Below the pieces are notes generated by a model. The model was not told the origin of the DNA and did not search any database. It saw only the letters and a list, made by a program, of their open reading frames with translations. From a virus, in the IMG/VR virus record IMGVR_UViG_3300008459_000554, positions 1 through 20,007 of that record: a stretch of DNA of 20,007 bases, one strand, 5' to 3'. Every line of letters starts with the position of its first letter. Positions within the stretch are counted from its first letter, which is position 1. Positions 1-7,995 of this stretch are shown in pieces. The translations under genes were made by a program, and so were the position numbers.

Positions 1-2
1 AG

Positions 3-500
3 GGCTGTGGTACCTTTGTTAGCGGTCTTTACGCTCACGGTGAAGGTCAAGGTTCAACAGCTACCGGTACTGGATCGCACGCTGAAGGTATTACAACATG
101 CGCGTGCGGAACTGGTAGCCATTCAGCTGGTTATTCAACTCTAGCACAAGGTAATTATTCGTACGCTAGCGGGTCATTTAATTTTGCGTGTGGTATAGGA
201 TCACATGTCAGTGGTTCGACTAGCTCCGGCGTATATGGTAATTACGCATCTATTTTAGCGGGTCAAGGTCATACTAATTCTGGTCAATACTCTAGTATTA
301 TAGCTGGAGATACTAATACTATTTGCCCTACTGCAATAGGTTCTTCTATCTTAGCAGGTACTTCAGTAACAGCTCTATCAGCAGCTACAGCCTATACACC
401 ATGCTTGGTTCTTACAAATGTTCCTACCACCTCGGCTGGGAAGGGATCTGGAACAATTTGGAGATGTACAACCAATAATATACTCTATATTGTGCCTTAA
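3..500 (+). CDS. Tail fibre/adhesin with YadA-like beta-roll repeats (3' part only)
   Basis: The reading frame is open from the left edge to a TAA at 498-500, giving 165 residues of a longer protein whose start is outside the window. The visible part is rich in Gly, Ser, Thr and Ala. It shows degenerate repeats of the SHAEG / YASG / SHVSG kind, spaced about 7 or 14 residues apart, as in the left-handed parallel beta-roll of YadA-type trimeric adhesin heads. Phage fibres and host-range proteins often use such repeats. The last 50 or so residues are less repetitive and end in a compact segment (WRCTTNNILYIVP). Several cysteines are present, which is unusual for this fold. It lies directly upstream of the sugar-modifying genes and near the tailspike, which supports a role at the virion tip. 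The repeat type is seen in the sequence; the virion location is inferred. Confidence 0.7.
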   Translation, partial: GCGTFVSGLYAHGEGQGSTATGTGSHAEGITTCACGTGSHSAGYSTLAQGNYSYASGSFNFACGIGSHVSGSTSSGVYGNYASILAGQGHTNSGQYSSIIAGDTNTICPTAIGSSILAGTSVTALSAATAYTPCLVLTNVPTTSAGKGSGTIWRCTTNNILYIVP

Positions 501-536
501 TACTTGATTACTAGCAAAATTAACCTATCTATATTG

Positions 537-1421
537 ATGAGTGATTTTGCTATTTTTCATATTGAAGGTGGTATTGGTAAGCATGTAGCAGCAACAGCTG
601 TAGTAGAATGTTATAAAAAAAACCACCCTGATACGCAAATCATTGTTGTTTGTGCATGGCCTGAGGTTTTTTTACTAAGTCCGTTTATTCATAGAGTCTA
701 TAGAATAGGTTCTGCTCCTTACTTTTATCAAGACTATATCTATAATAAAAAGGTAAAAGTATTTGCACAAGAGCCGTATAAACAAACATCTCATTTAACT
801 AAACAAAAACACCTTATTGAAACATGGTGTGATATGATTGGAGTAGAATACGGTAACGAAAGACCAAGAGTGTTTTTTAATTTTAGAGAGAAAGAGGTAG
901 GGTGTAAGTTGTTTGCGAAACTAGACAAACCTCTCCTCCTGTTTCAACCTTTTGGTGGGCCAGGTAAGGAACATCAACAACACCCATACTCTTGGACTAG
1001 AGACATTCATCCAGAAATTGCTCAACAATTGGTTAATAAACTATCTACTAAATATGATATTATCCATATCTGCTACGAGTTTCACCCTACGCTTCAAAAT
1101 TGTACTAGGTTTGATCAGATAGTTTCAAAGAAAGTACTATTTAACCTACTAGGTATTTCAGATGCACGCTTACTTATTGATTCGTCTCTACAACATGCTG
1201 CAGCTGCAATGAATCTACCTTCTACAGTGGTTTGGGTAGCTACAGAGTCAAAATTATTTGGTTACAGTATTCATAAAAACGTAGAGCCTGAGACTAAACA
1301 TTTGCAAGGTACTATCGACTCCTACTTGTTTGATTATAATTTTACAGGTACTATTCATGAATGTCCTTACAGTAGTCCTAATGAAATATTTAACATTGAT
1401 AAAATTCTAAGTACATTATGA
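537..1421 (+). CDS. GT9-like (heptosyltransferase-type) glycosyltransferase
   Basis: A protein of 294 residues. The N-terminus (FAIFHIEGGIGKHVAAT, residues 4-20) resembles the opening strand and glycine loop of ADP-heptose:LPS heptosyltransferases (GT9, GT-B fold). The stretch DARLLIDSSLQHAAAAMNLP (residues 209-228), followed by a valine/tryptophan strand and FGY, resembles the family's C-terminal donor-side motif with its conserved Asp, Ser, His and Ala residues. The predicted role is transfer of a sugar from a nucleotide donor to a surface glycan or protein; donor and acceptor cannot be read from the sequence. An in-frame TTG at 504 would add 11 residues. I chose ATG 537 because the family motif begins right after it. 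Neither candidate has a Shine-Dalgarno site or a late-promoter octamer. The stop overlaps the next start by 4 bases (ATGA), so the genes are probably co-transcribed. Confidence 0.6.
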   Translation: MSDFAIFHIEGGIGKHVAATAVVECYKKNHPDTQIIVVCAWPEVFLLSPFIHRVYRIGSAPYFYQDYIYNKKVKVFAQEPYKQTSHLTKQKHLIETWCDMIGVEYGNERPRVFFNFREKEVGCKLFAKLDKPLLLFQPFGGPGKEHQQHPYSWTRDIHPEIAQQLVNKLSTKYDIIHICYEFHPTLQNCTRFDQIVSKKVLFNLLGISDARLLIDSSLQHAAAAMNLPSTVVWVATESKLFGYSIHKNVEPETKHLQGTIDSYLFDYNFTGTIHECPYSSPNEIFNIDKILSTL

Positions 1422-2236
1422 AGAAGCTATTTTTTAATTCTTCCCTACCAAGAGCTGGTTCTACTCTACTACAAAATATCTTTGCTCAAAATCCTCAGTT
1501 TTACTGTACACCCACTTCAGGTACACTGGAGTTAATCTACGGTGCTAGAGCTAACTATAGTACCGATCCTACTTTTAAAGCTCAAGATCCTGTATTAATG
1601 GAGAAGGGATTCAGACAGTTTTGCTTTGATGGCTTACATGGATTCTATAATGCTATTACTGATAAACCTTATGTATTAGAGAAATCTAGAGGTTGGGGAA
1701 TTCACTATAAATTATTAGAATTTGTATTACAAGAGTCTCCTAAGGTAGTGTGCATGGTGAGAGACATAAAGCAGATTATATCTTCTATTGAATTAAAATT
1801 TAGAGAAAATCCTCAGCTTGACTCAGGTATAGTAAACCACGGGCAGTTAAAAAATACTACTACCCCTAAACGAGTTGATCACTATTTACAAACACCGCCT
1901 TTAGGAATTGCTATAGAAAGGATATCAGAAATTTTTAGACAAGGATTAAATGATAAAATATTTTTTATAAAATACGAGGATCTATGTAGTACGCCTGATA
2001 AAGTTATAAAAAATATCTACAACTATTTAAATGTACCTCCTTTTCTTTATCATAATTATAATTACATTGAGCAATCTACCCAGGAAGATGATAGTGTTTA
2101 TGGCGTGATTGGTGATCATAAAATTAAACCTGTACTTAAACTTACTGATAATACCCCTGAAAAAGTTTTAGGTAAAGATGTTTGTAATTGGATAGATAAT
2201 CATTTTAGATGGTATAATGAAATCTTTGGATATTAA
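1418..2236 (+). CDS. Sulfotransferase (PAPS-dependent family)
   Basis: A protein of 272 residues. PRAGST at residues 11-16 matches the 5'-phosphosulfate loop of PAPS-dependent sulfotransferases. VRD at 114-116 followed by SS at 122-123 matches the 3'-phosphate-binding Arg...Ser motif. KYEDL at 185-189 is the usual later family motif. EKSRGW (88-93) sits where the family often carries a substrate-side segment. The length is normal for the family. The enzyme should transfer sulfate from PAPS to a hydroxyl or amine, here most likely on a glycan given the flanking glycosyltransferases. It overlaps the upstream gene by 4 bases and the downstream gene by 20, so translation is probably coupled. No signal peptide or membrane segment is evident, so it should act in the host cytoplasm. 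The family call rests on motifs; the acceptor is unknown. Confidence 0.78.
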   Translation: MKKLFFNSSLPRAGSTLLQNIFAQNPQFYCTPTSGTLELIYGARANYSTDPTFKAQDPVLMEKGFRQFCFDGLHGFYNAITDKPYVLEKSRGWGIHYKLLEFVLQESPKVVCMVRDIKQIISSIELKFRENPQLDSGIVNHGQLKNTTTPKRVDHYLQTPPLGIAIERISEIFRQGLNDKIFFIKYEDLCSTPDKVIKNIYNYLNVPPFLYHNYNYIEQSTQEDDSVYGVIGDHKIKPVLKLTDNTPEKVLGKDVCNWIDNHFRWYNEIFGY

Positions 2237-2852
2237 TAATTTTTTTGATAGAGTCTATTACATTAACATGTGGAAGGATTATGATAGAAATCTCCACATA
2301 TTAGATCAATTTAAAAAATTCAATATTACTAATTATGAGAAAGTAGAAGGAGTAGAGGTAAAGGATATACCTAATATCTCACTTTACAGAAATTTCATTA
2401 AAAGAGATGAGTGTTACATTCAAGGAGCATTAGGATGTAGAGCAGCACATCTCAATATTATTAAAGATGCTATAGCTAAAGGTTATGAGAAAATATGCAT
2501 ATTTGAAGATGATGTAGAGTTCAGGGTAGATCCTAATATATTAATCCATCATAACTTTCTTAGTATAGAGAATTTTGATTTACTTTACTTTGGTGGCTTA
2601 CAGGAACAGGTTTTTAATAATCAAATAGTTCAGACTCATGCTATGGGTATTAATAGTAGAATATTTCAAGATATTCTCTATATGGCTGAAGCTTCAGGTA
2701 TGGAGATAGATAATTTTTATGCCAAAATTATTCAACAGATGAGTAAGAATAATAGAATTGGTGGTAAGTGTTTAGTTAAGAAAGTGGAACCTTTTAACTC
2801 AGTGATTCAATCTCCTAAATTTAATTCCAATATCAGAAAAGAACAGCACTAA
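2217..2852 (+). CDS. GT25-like glycosyltransferase (LPS/procollagen galactosyltransferase type)
   Basis: A protein of 211 residues. The start VYYINMWKDYDR (residues 13-24) matches the GT25 opening pattern of a hydrophobic strand, I-N, and a later D-R. ALGCRAAHLNI (71-81) matches the family's G-x-x-G-C-x-x-S/A-H motif. IFEDDV (95-100) gives the EDD metal/nucleotide-sugar site of this GT-A family. The C-terminal third is shorter and less typical than in bacterial LPS GT25 enzymes. It should add a sugar, classically galactose or glucose, to a glycan or hydroxylated side chain. It overlaps the sulfotransferase by 20 bases and is the last of three overlapping sugar-modifying genes. A late promoter for the next gene begins just past its TAA. 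The family call is fairly secure; substrates are unknown. Confidence 0.75.
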   Translation: MKSLDINNFFDRVYYINMWKDYDRNLHILDQFKKFNITNYEKVEGVEVKDIPNISLYRNFIKRDECYIQGALGCRAAHLNIIKDAIAKGYEKICIFEDDVEFRVDPNILIHHNFLSIENFDLLYFGGLQEQVFNNQIVQTHAMGINSRIFQDILYMAEASGMEIDNFYAKIIQQMSKNNRIGGKCLVKKVEPFNSVIQSPKFNSNIRKEQH

Positions 2853-2853
2853 C

Positions 2854-2861
2854 TATAAATA
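2854..2861 (+). promoter_or_regulatory. T4-type late promoter octamer TATAAATA
   Basis: A perfect TATAAATA lies 2 nt past the GT25-like stop and 5 nt (atgat) before ATG 2867. With T4 geometry (octamer at -13 to -6) transcription would start at the A of the ATG. Confidence 0.75.
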
Positions 2862-2866
2862 ATGAT

Positions 2867-3220
2867 ATGAGCCTATTAAACTTTGATCAACTCACACCAC
2901 CAACAAAAGAACAGCAGTTAGCTAGCTTAGCTGCGCGTATTAAGGAAATGTCTAAGCAAACTTTTAGACAGTTAGTAGACACCCAAAAGAGAGGTATTGA
3001 AATGGTCTGGGAAAATAGAAATTTTACACCTCAGGAAGTAATTGATGCTTTAGGTGCTGATGCGGTTAAGGTATTCCAATATCACGGAGCTCTCACTACA
3101 TTTATAAATGAATTGATTGCACTTGATGGTGCTAATGTAGATGTCAAATTACCAACCAATGAGTTTACAGTAAGTAATGGTAAGATCACTGTTGGTACTG
3201 GTCCATACACTGGTAGCTAA
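2867..3220 (+). CDS. Small hypothetical protein, probable virion or tail component
   Basis: A protein of 117 residues that I cannot assign to a named family. Residues about 15-50 are predicted helical and mixed-charge (KEQQLASLAARIKEMSKQTF). A FTPQEVIDALGADAVKVFQ segment follows, then a short beta-like C-terminus (LPTNEFTVSNGKITVGTG). The pattern recalls small uncharacterised proteins of marine T4-like phages, but that is from memory and untested. It has its own late promoter and is followed by a strong terminator, so it appears to form a one-gene late transcription unit. It sits between the glycosyltransferase island and the fibre/tailspike genes, which suggests a late structural or assembly role. 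No signal peptide, membrane segment or catalytic motif is visible. Confidence 0.6.
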   Translation: MSLLNFDQLTPPTKEQQLASLAARIKEMSKQTFRQLVDTQKRGIEMVWENRNFTPQEVIDALGADAVKVFQYHGALTTFINELIALDGANVDVKLPTNEFTVSNGKITVGTGPYTGS

Positions 3221-3250
3221 GTTAACTACTAGTAAAAAGCTGATCTCAAT

Positions 3251-3286
3251 AACAGAGAGAGTCCTAGGACTCTCTCGCTCTGTTTT
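3251..3286 (+). terminator. Rho-independent terminator with 22-bp perfect palindrome
   Basis: Bases 3255-3276 form a perfect inverted repeat centred on CCTAGG. An alternative outer pairing joins AACAGAG (3251-3257) to CTCTGTT (3278-3284). The hairpin is followed by TTTT at 3283-3286. It lies 31 nt after the stop at 3220 and immediately before the next late promoter, so it separates two transcription units. Confidence 0.8.
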
Positions 3287-3294
3287 AATAAATA
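3287..3294 (+). promoter_or_regulatory. T4-type late promoter octamer AATAAATA
   Basis: The octamer AATAAATA ends 5 nt (atagt) before ATG 3300. It begins directly after the terminator's T-run, giving a terminator, promoter and start codon back to back. It supports ATG 3300 over upstream in-frame codons that would read through the terminator. Confidence 0.72.
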
Positions 3295-3299
3295 ATAGT

Positions 3300-3935
3300 A
3301 TGGCTGATACCAAGATCTCACAACTACCAGTTGCCAATACGGTAGCACAATCAGAGTATATTATAATAGACGATGGAGTAGTAACTAGAATCACCCCTGT
3401 AATAAATCTATCTTCTCTGTTTACCCCTAATACAATTTTTAATAATTTAAGTACATCTAACTGGAACAGTACATATACAACGGTTAAGGCAAACAGTGGT
3501 TATTGGAACTCCGTATATTCTTCGTTTATAACTTTAAGTGCTCAATTAATAACAGATGTTACAACTCTTAGTACAGAACTTACTACAGATGTACTAGAGA
3601 TAAGCTCATTTGTAAATGATAAATTCAACAAAGTAACTCTAGGTACTGCATCAACCAATATAGTATTAACCGGTGCTGATAGTGGTAAGCTTATAACCTA
3701 TTCCAACACTTCTAACATAACAGCATACATAACGCCTGGTATTAATACTACAGGTTATACTGCATCATTAGCTCAGCTCTCTTCTGGTACTATAAAAATA
3801 GCAGTAAGCGGAACATATACCACGGGAAATCTTATAACCTACGGCGGGTTAGTAGAAACAGCGGGTGTCGGAGCAACTGCAAATATAACAAGAGTAGCAG
3901 ATAATACATTCTTACTTACAGGTCTATTACAATGA
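3300..3935 (+). CDS. Tail fibre-type structural protein (TKISQLP N-terminus)
   Basis: A protein of 211 residues beginning MADTKISQLP, an N-terminal motif (xTKIS-LP) common in phage tail fibre and tail-tip proteins. Residues about 50-110 are rich in Ser, Thr and Asn with regularly spaced hydrophobics, including two related segments (TSNWNSTYTTVKAN, SGYWNSVYSSF), and look like a trimeric fibre shaft. Residues about 115-211 are beta-rich and Gly/Thr-rich. The reading frame is open upstream to 3177, but that region holds the terminator and promoter, so ATG 3300 is the start. The stop overlaps the tailspike start by 4 bases (ATGA), so this protein may be the linker or first subunit that carries the tailspike. 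No enzymatic motif is seen. A structural role is likely; its exact place in the tail is inferred. Confidence 0.65.
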   Translation: MADTKISQLPVANTVAQSEYIIIDDGVVTRITPVINLSSLFTPNTIFNNLSTSNWNSTYTTVKANSGYWNSVYSSFITLSAQLITDVTTLSTELTTDVLEISSFVNDKFNKVTLGTASTNIVLTGADSGKLITYSNTSNITAYITPGINTTGYTASLAQLSSGTIKIAVSGTYTTGNLITYGGLVETAGVGATANITRVADNTFLLTGLLQ

Positions 3936-6900
3936 TACCAGCACTTACTATAGTACCGAAGAGAGATATTAACGGGCCTGGATCACGTGATTATTCTTCA
4001 CGTGATACAATCTATGTATCTCCTACAGGTAAAGATGGGTATCTCGGATATACACCTGAACTACCTACCAAGACTTTAGATAATGTAAAAGAAATTACTC
4101 AAAAATTAAAAACCGGGCCATCAAAAGATCTAAAGGTGGAGTTTTTAGGTGGTAAGTATACTGCTAGAGACTTCTTCTTTAAGAATGATAAATTTACCTA
4201 CTTTAAGCATTATGAAAATGGTAATAATAACTATTCATTGACATTTAAACCATATAGTAATCAGTATGTTGAATTTGATAATTCAACTTCTTACACAGGC
4301 TTTGTAAGTGCGGGTAGTTTATGGAAGATTAAAATAAACGAAAGTGATATTCGTAAGTGTAACATGTTTGGATTTGTAAATGGTATTAGATCAGTACCTG
4401 CTAGATTTCCTAAATATGGAAACTTATCTGAATATACAAAAGTAACATACGGAGGTCAGCAATATATTAAAATACCAGATTCCTCAGGATTTCTAAAGTG
4501 CATGCAGTCGTATTTAACTGCAGGAAATAATCCAAATTCGTTAGGAGGATTTTATACTCTTGGATTCGAGTATTTTGGAAATACCTATTTACAAACTATT
4601 ACAGCTAATCCCCCAGGCTCTACTTTTGAAGAAAATGTATTTTATATAAAACCTTCTGTATCTAATTTAAGCTACTCTTATCAATTCTTTGCTAATCAAT
4701 CATCTATATATCAGCCTCGGTACTCTCCTTATGAATACTATTCTTTTAATACAGATATAAGGTATTACCAGCTTACTGCAGCTCCTGATTTTATCATAAA
4801 TTACCTTGGATATGCTACTGTTCAGGATTATGTTAATGATATAGAAACTCTTGGAATAGTTAATGATATATATAATTATGAAAATACTACACCTGACGGT
4901 GGCACTATATATTATTTTAATAATACACCTCTACAAACAACAATTGATCTAAATCCACCTGGTACTAATTGGTTTACATCAATAGCTGAAGGTAATGTTA
5001 TACTATTAGATCCTTATCTATATAAACCATCAAATTTAGATCCATATATAGTTTGTACTGTAAAGGGAGAAAATACTATTATATTAGAAAATAATGAATA
5101 TTGGTTTTATTATAAACCTAGTACATTCGATGTAACTGTAGGTATACAGAATTCTATACTAGAAACTTATGACGCTGGTAATACTTCACAATGGTTAAAT
5201 TCAGGATCAACGAGAACGAGTAATAGTCCTACAAACGGCGCCTTTAAATACGGTCTAAAAACTGCAGACGGATATTCTTATACAGAAGGAGATAATTTTG
5301 AAGGTGCAAATAGTGTAGGGTTTAATTTTACATCGCCTCAAAACATTAAGTTATTAAATCTTAACTTTAAGCATTGCTTAGTACCAATTACTCTTAATAC
5401 ACCTAGTAGCGCGTATAGTACTGGCGCAGCATCTATAGATAATTTTATAAGTGAGTTTACGGGTAATATATCTATTACTGGTTGTAACATGTATTATAAC
5501 TTTGGTTCAGCGTTAGTAGCTAGAAATCTTAAAAATACATCCATTAGTAAGAATTTAATTTATAGTGCGGAAAATAATGGCTTATCGCTCATGTGCGGTA
5601 GAGATATTGTTATTGAAAATAATATCGTAAAAAATACACAACATGTAAATACCACATTTAATGGAGAAAATGGGATAGGCCTAGGTAACATTCGCGTAAG
5701 CGGTGAGTACTTTAATAATACTCATGATTCTCGTACCTTAACAGGTGCTAAGGTATCTAATAACGACCTTAGTTACGGAGGAAACAATCTATGTATGGGT
5801 GCGATGAGAAGTGTTTCTGCATTCAATAACAGAATTAGATATGCTGGATTCGGTGCTAATAATGATATGGGAGCTATGTACGATGGCTTCTCCTATGTAG
5901 GTGGAGAAGAAACTAGAAACAAATACTATAACAACTTTGTAAGTTATGCGCGCGCAGCAACTAATAATAGCTTTTTAGGAAACCTTGTATACCTTGATGG
6001 TAATACAAATGGACCGTATTTTTATAATAATATATTAGCCTTCGGTCAAACTGGCATACAGCATACTAGTACAGATTCTCCATATATTTCTAATAATATT
6101 ATCTACAATACTCGTGTTGATAGCATTGTAAATAAATCTAATTTTGGTAATTTACCTTCTAACGTTAAATTTACTAAAAATATTTTTGTACCAGGTCTAG
6201 GGTATGATAACAATATATCATATGCATTTTACGGTTGGAACGGTAATAGCGTAAATTCTAGAACAATATCTACTCAGCCTTATAACTGTGATTATGCATA
6301 TGGTAGTTCTTCTGTTAGAAGCCTAGTTCCCATATCGCCTTGGAAAGGCAAAATTAGGTATTCAGCAATAGATGGAGGTGGAGTATACACTATTTCTATT
6401 GATGCTCCAATGGTATTATTCGATGGTAGTAATTGGATAGTTGGTAACTATGCTCCAAATAATGTAGGACCTTCTTTTATTGATGGTGTATACTTAACAT
6501 TATCTTCTTCAGGTACAGGTAGCTATGAAAATCCGTGGGATGTACCGGTAGAAAAGTGGGTATATGTAAGAGGTGGAAACTTTTATAATAATTTTATAGG
6601 TATAACTAGAAGTACAACAAGAAGAAGCAATACAGCTTCCCCAGCACTATCATCAGATAACAATCTTTTCTGGTCTCTAGCATCACCAGTAGCAAATCCT
6701 GAAATTACTAATACATTTTTTAAATACAGTCATTTTAATGGAACCTCTTTTAAAGAGATATCTTCAATAGCTGCTATTCCAGATCCAATAAAAATAAACG
6801 ATAATTCCGTACCTAGTGTATTTGGAGATGTTCAAATATTAGAGAAAAATTCAAAACTATCAGACCCTCTATTTACAGACCCTGTTAATTTAGACTTTAC

Positions 6901-7120
6901 TCTTCTACCTGGTTCACCAGCTTACGATATAGGGTTCCAAGATATTGATATGAGTAATCTAGGTGTATACAATACATCGGATGATCCTTACTGGACATTA
7001 TCAGCTGCTAATCTTATAGGTCAGCCAGTTATCAACGGCAATAAATACTGGGCAGATTATACGACTATACCTTACCCATACAATCACCTAGTTGAATACA
7101 ATGCTCCACAGGTGAATTAA
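3932..7120 (+). CDS. Tailspike with right-handed parallel beta-helix (pectate-lyase-like)
   Basis: A protein of 1062 residues. Residues about 26-75 (IYVSPTGKDG, then GYTPELPTKTLDN, then VEFLGGKYT) match the entry segment of pectate-lyase-like and DUF1565-type beta-helix proteins. Residues about 500-780 contain many short strand/Asn-turn repeats (NNGLS, ENNIVKN, YNNFVS, YNNILAF, SNNIIYN), the typical signature of a right-handed beta-helix. Near the C-terminus DPLFTDPVNLDFTLLPGSPA matches the closing segment of many polysaccharide lyases and related repeats. It probably binds or cleaves a surface polysaccharide of the host. The catalytic residues cannot be identified by eye, so lyase, hydrolase or binding only remain open. 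It is co-transcribed with the upstream fibre-type gene and converges with the neck gene, the two stops overlapping by 4 bases. Confidence 0.78.
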   Translation: MIPALTIVPKRDINGPGSRDYSSRDTIYVSPTGKDGYLGYTPELPTKTLDNVKEITQKLKTGPSKDLKVEFLGGKYTARDFFFKNDKFTYFKHYENGNNNYSLTFKPYSNQYVEFDNSTSYTGFVSAGSLWKIKINESDIRKCNMFGFVNGIRSVPARFPKYGNLSEYTKVTYGGQQYIKIPDSSGFLKCMQSYLTAGNNPNSLGGFYTLGFEYFGNTYLQTITANPPGSTFEENVFYIKPSVSNLSYSYQFFANQSSIYQPRYSPYEYYSFNTDIRYYQLTAAPDFIINYLGYATVQDYVNDIETLGIVNDIYNYENTTPDGGTIYYFNNTPLQTTIDLNPPGTNWFTSIAEGNVILLDPYLYKPSNLDPYIVCTVKGENTIILENNEYWFYYKPSTFDVTVGIQNSILETYDAGNTSQWLNSGSTRTSNSPTNGAFKYGLKTADGYSYTEGDNFEGANSVGFNFTSPQNIKLLNLNFKHCLVPITLNTPSSAYSTGAASIDNFISEFTGNISITGCNMYYNFGSALVARNLKNTSISKNLIYSAENNGLSLMCGRDIVIENNIVKNTQHVNTTFNGENGIGLGNIRVSGEYFNNTHDSRTLTGAKVSNNDLSYGGNNLCMGAMRSVSAFNNRIRYAGFGANNDMGAMYDGFSYVGGEETRNKYYNNFVSYARAATNNSFLGNLVYLDGNTNGPYFYNNILAFGQTGIQHTSTDSPYISNNIIYNTRVDSIVNKSNFGNLPSNVKFTKNIFVPGLGYDNNISYAFYGWNGNSVNSRTISTQPYNCDYAYGSSSVRSLVPISPWKGKIRYSAIDGGGVYTISIDAPMVLFDGSNWIVGNYAPNNVGPSFIDGVYLTLSSSGTGSYENPWDVPVEKWVYVRGGNFYNNFIGITRSTTRRSNTASPALSSDNNLFWSLASPVANPEITNTFFKYSHFNGTSFKEISSIAAIPDPIKINDNSVPSVFGDVQILEKNSKLSDPLFTDPVNLDFTLLPGSPAYDIGFQDIDMSNLGVYNTSDDPYWTLSAANLIGQPVINGNKYWADYTTIPYPYNHLVEYNAPQVN

Positions 7121-7995
7121 TAATAACCACCGTAAATATCGGTATTATTTACATCCATATCAAGTACTTGATCCTTAGAGTCTTGATCAACATTACCAGG
7201 GTATGATTTCGATTCCGATGGGAAAGTAATATCTGGTATATTGGATGATAGTTTGCCAGAGAAAGAGTTCTCGAACACTTGCTGATTCTGCGGCTCTTGC
7301 GGTGCTCCTGGCTCGTAAGAATATTCGTAACGCTTAGCTCTCAATCTATATACATAGTGTCCAAGCATAGGGTTAAGCGCTGCTACATCTTGATCTGTTC
7401 TTTCTGTAATTTCAAAAATCTTAGCTCCTCTGCCATTAGGTCTATCACATCCTAGCGGTGATACTTGAATTAGATCTCCGGATTTAGGTTCTATTGCTTG
7501 ACCATTACTAATATATGTATTCTTAAAAATGTAATCTCCTCCCTCGAGATACGGAATATCACCACTCGATAGAAGTTCATCATAAGTTAAAAAGTCTCCA
7601 GATTCCGTTCTTAAGAAGAAATCAGTACCTGAAATTGCTGCAGCAAAAGTACCAATATGGACAAATCCAGTAAGCTCGTCATCTGATGCAAAACCAAATT
7701 TACTTAGGTTGATCGCATTTTCATTAAGTTCTATATACATCATTAAACTTAGCGGTCCACGGAACACAGAAGTTGGATGCTCACCATAAAAATTATCAGC
7801 AGAAGAAAGGTTGTAAGTGTGAATATAATAGTTAACAGGTATACCAAACCCGTTAATAAGATCTTTAAATGCAGTATCATAAATTAACTGTTCTGCTTGA
7901 AATTGATCAGGGTTAAAGAATTGACTACACGGTGTTGATGCAACACTTGCAAACACTCCTTCTATAGAACAGTTTCTATTAGTATTACACGCCAT
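7117..7995 (-). CDS. T4 gp14-like neck (head-to-tail connector) protein
   Basis: A protein of 292 residues; T4 gp14 is about 256. The pattern matches T4 gp14: an N-terminal QAEQLIYDTAFKDLINGFGI helix followed by a tyrosine-rich strand (VNYYIHTY), an FYGEHP segment where T4 has a similar IFGED, a middle barrel, then a GDLIQVSPL segment like T4's GDLIYFP, followed by an IFEIT strand. The C-terminal 70 residues (QEPQNQQVFENSF to the end) are polar and probably extended, as in gp14. gp14 works with gp13 to complete the packaged head so the tail can join. The gene is the second in a minus-strand pair, overlapping its upstream neighbour by 11 bases and lacking its own late promoter. No gp13 is visible in the window. 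The call rests on remembered family features and is not proven. Confidence 0.65.
   Translation of the reverse strand: MACNTNRNCSIEGVFASVASTPCSQFFNPDQFQAEQLIYDTAFKDLINGFGIPVNYYIHTYNLSSADNFYGEHPTSVFRGPLSLMMYIELNENAINLSKFGFASDDELTGFVHIGTFAAAISGTDFFLRTESGDFLTYDELLSSGDIPYLEGGDYIFKNTYISNGQAIEPKSGDLIQVSPLGCDRPNGRGAKIFEITERTDQDVAALNPMLGHYVYRLRAKRYEYSYEPGAPQEPQNQQVFENSFSGKLSSNIPDITFPSESKSYPGNVDQDSKDQVLDMDVNNTDIYGGYY

Noticed and set aside
504-536. TTG 504 as the start of the GT9-like gene
   Set aside because: It is a rare start with no ribosome site or promoter, and the family motif begins directly after ATG 537. It cannot be fully excluded because it lies just 3 nt after the previous stop.
3177-3299. 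Upstream in-frame extension of the fibre-type gene (start at 3177)
   Set aside because: It would overlap the preceding gene and read through a strong terminator and a late promoter. ATG 3300 with the MADTKIS motif and 5-nt promoter spacing is far better.
3982-4006. Repeated TCACGTGAT (3983-3991 and 3998-4006), the first within a perfect 10-bp palindrome
   Set aside because: It lies inside the tailspike coding region and encodes two SRD tripeptides. It is most simply a short coding duplication, with no sign of operator function.
7118-7153. Weak inverted repeat ACCG...CGGT at the convergent junction as a terminator
   Set aside because: The stem is only 4 bp with a 7-nt loop and poor extension, much weaker than the two clear terminators, and it lies within the neck gene's coding end.
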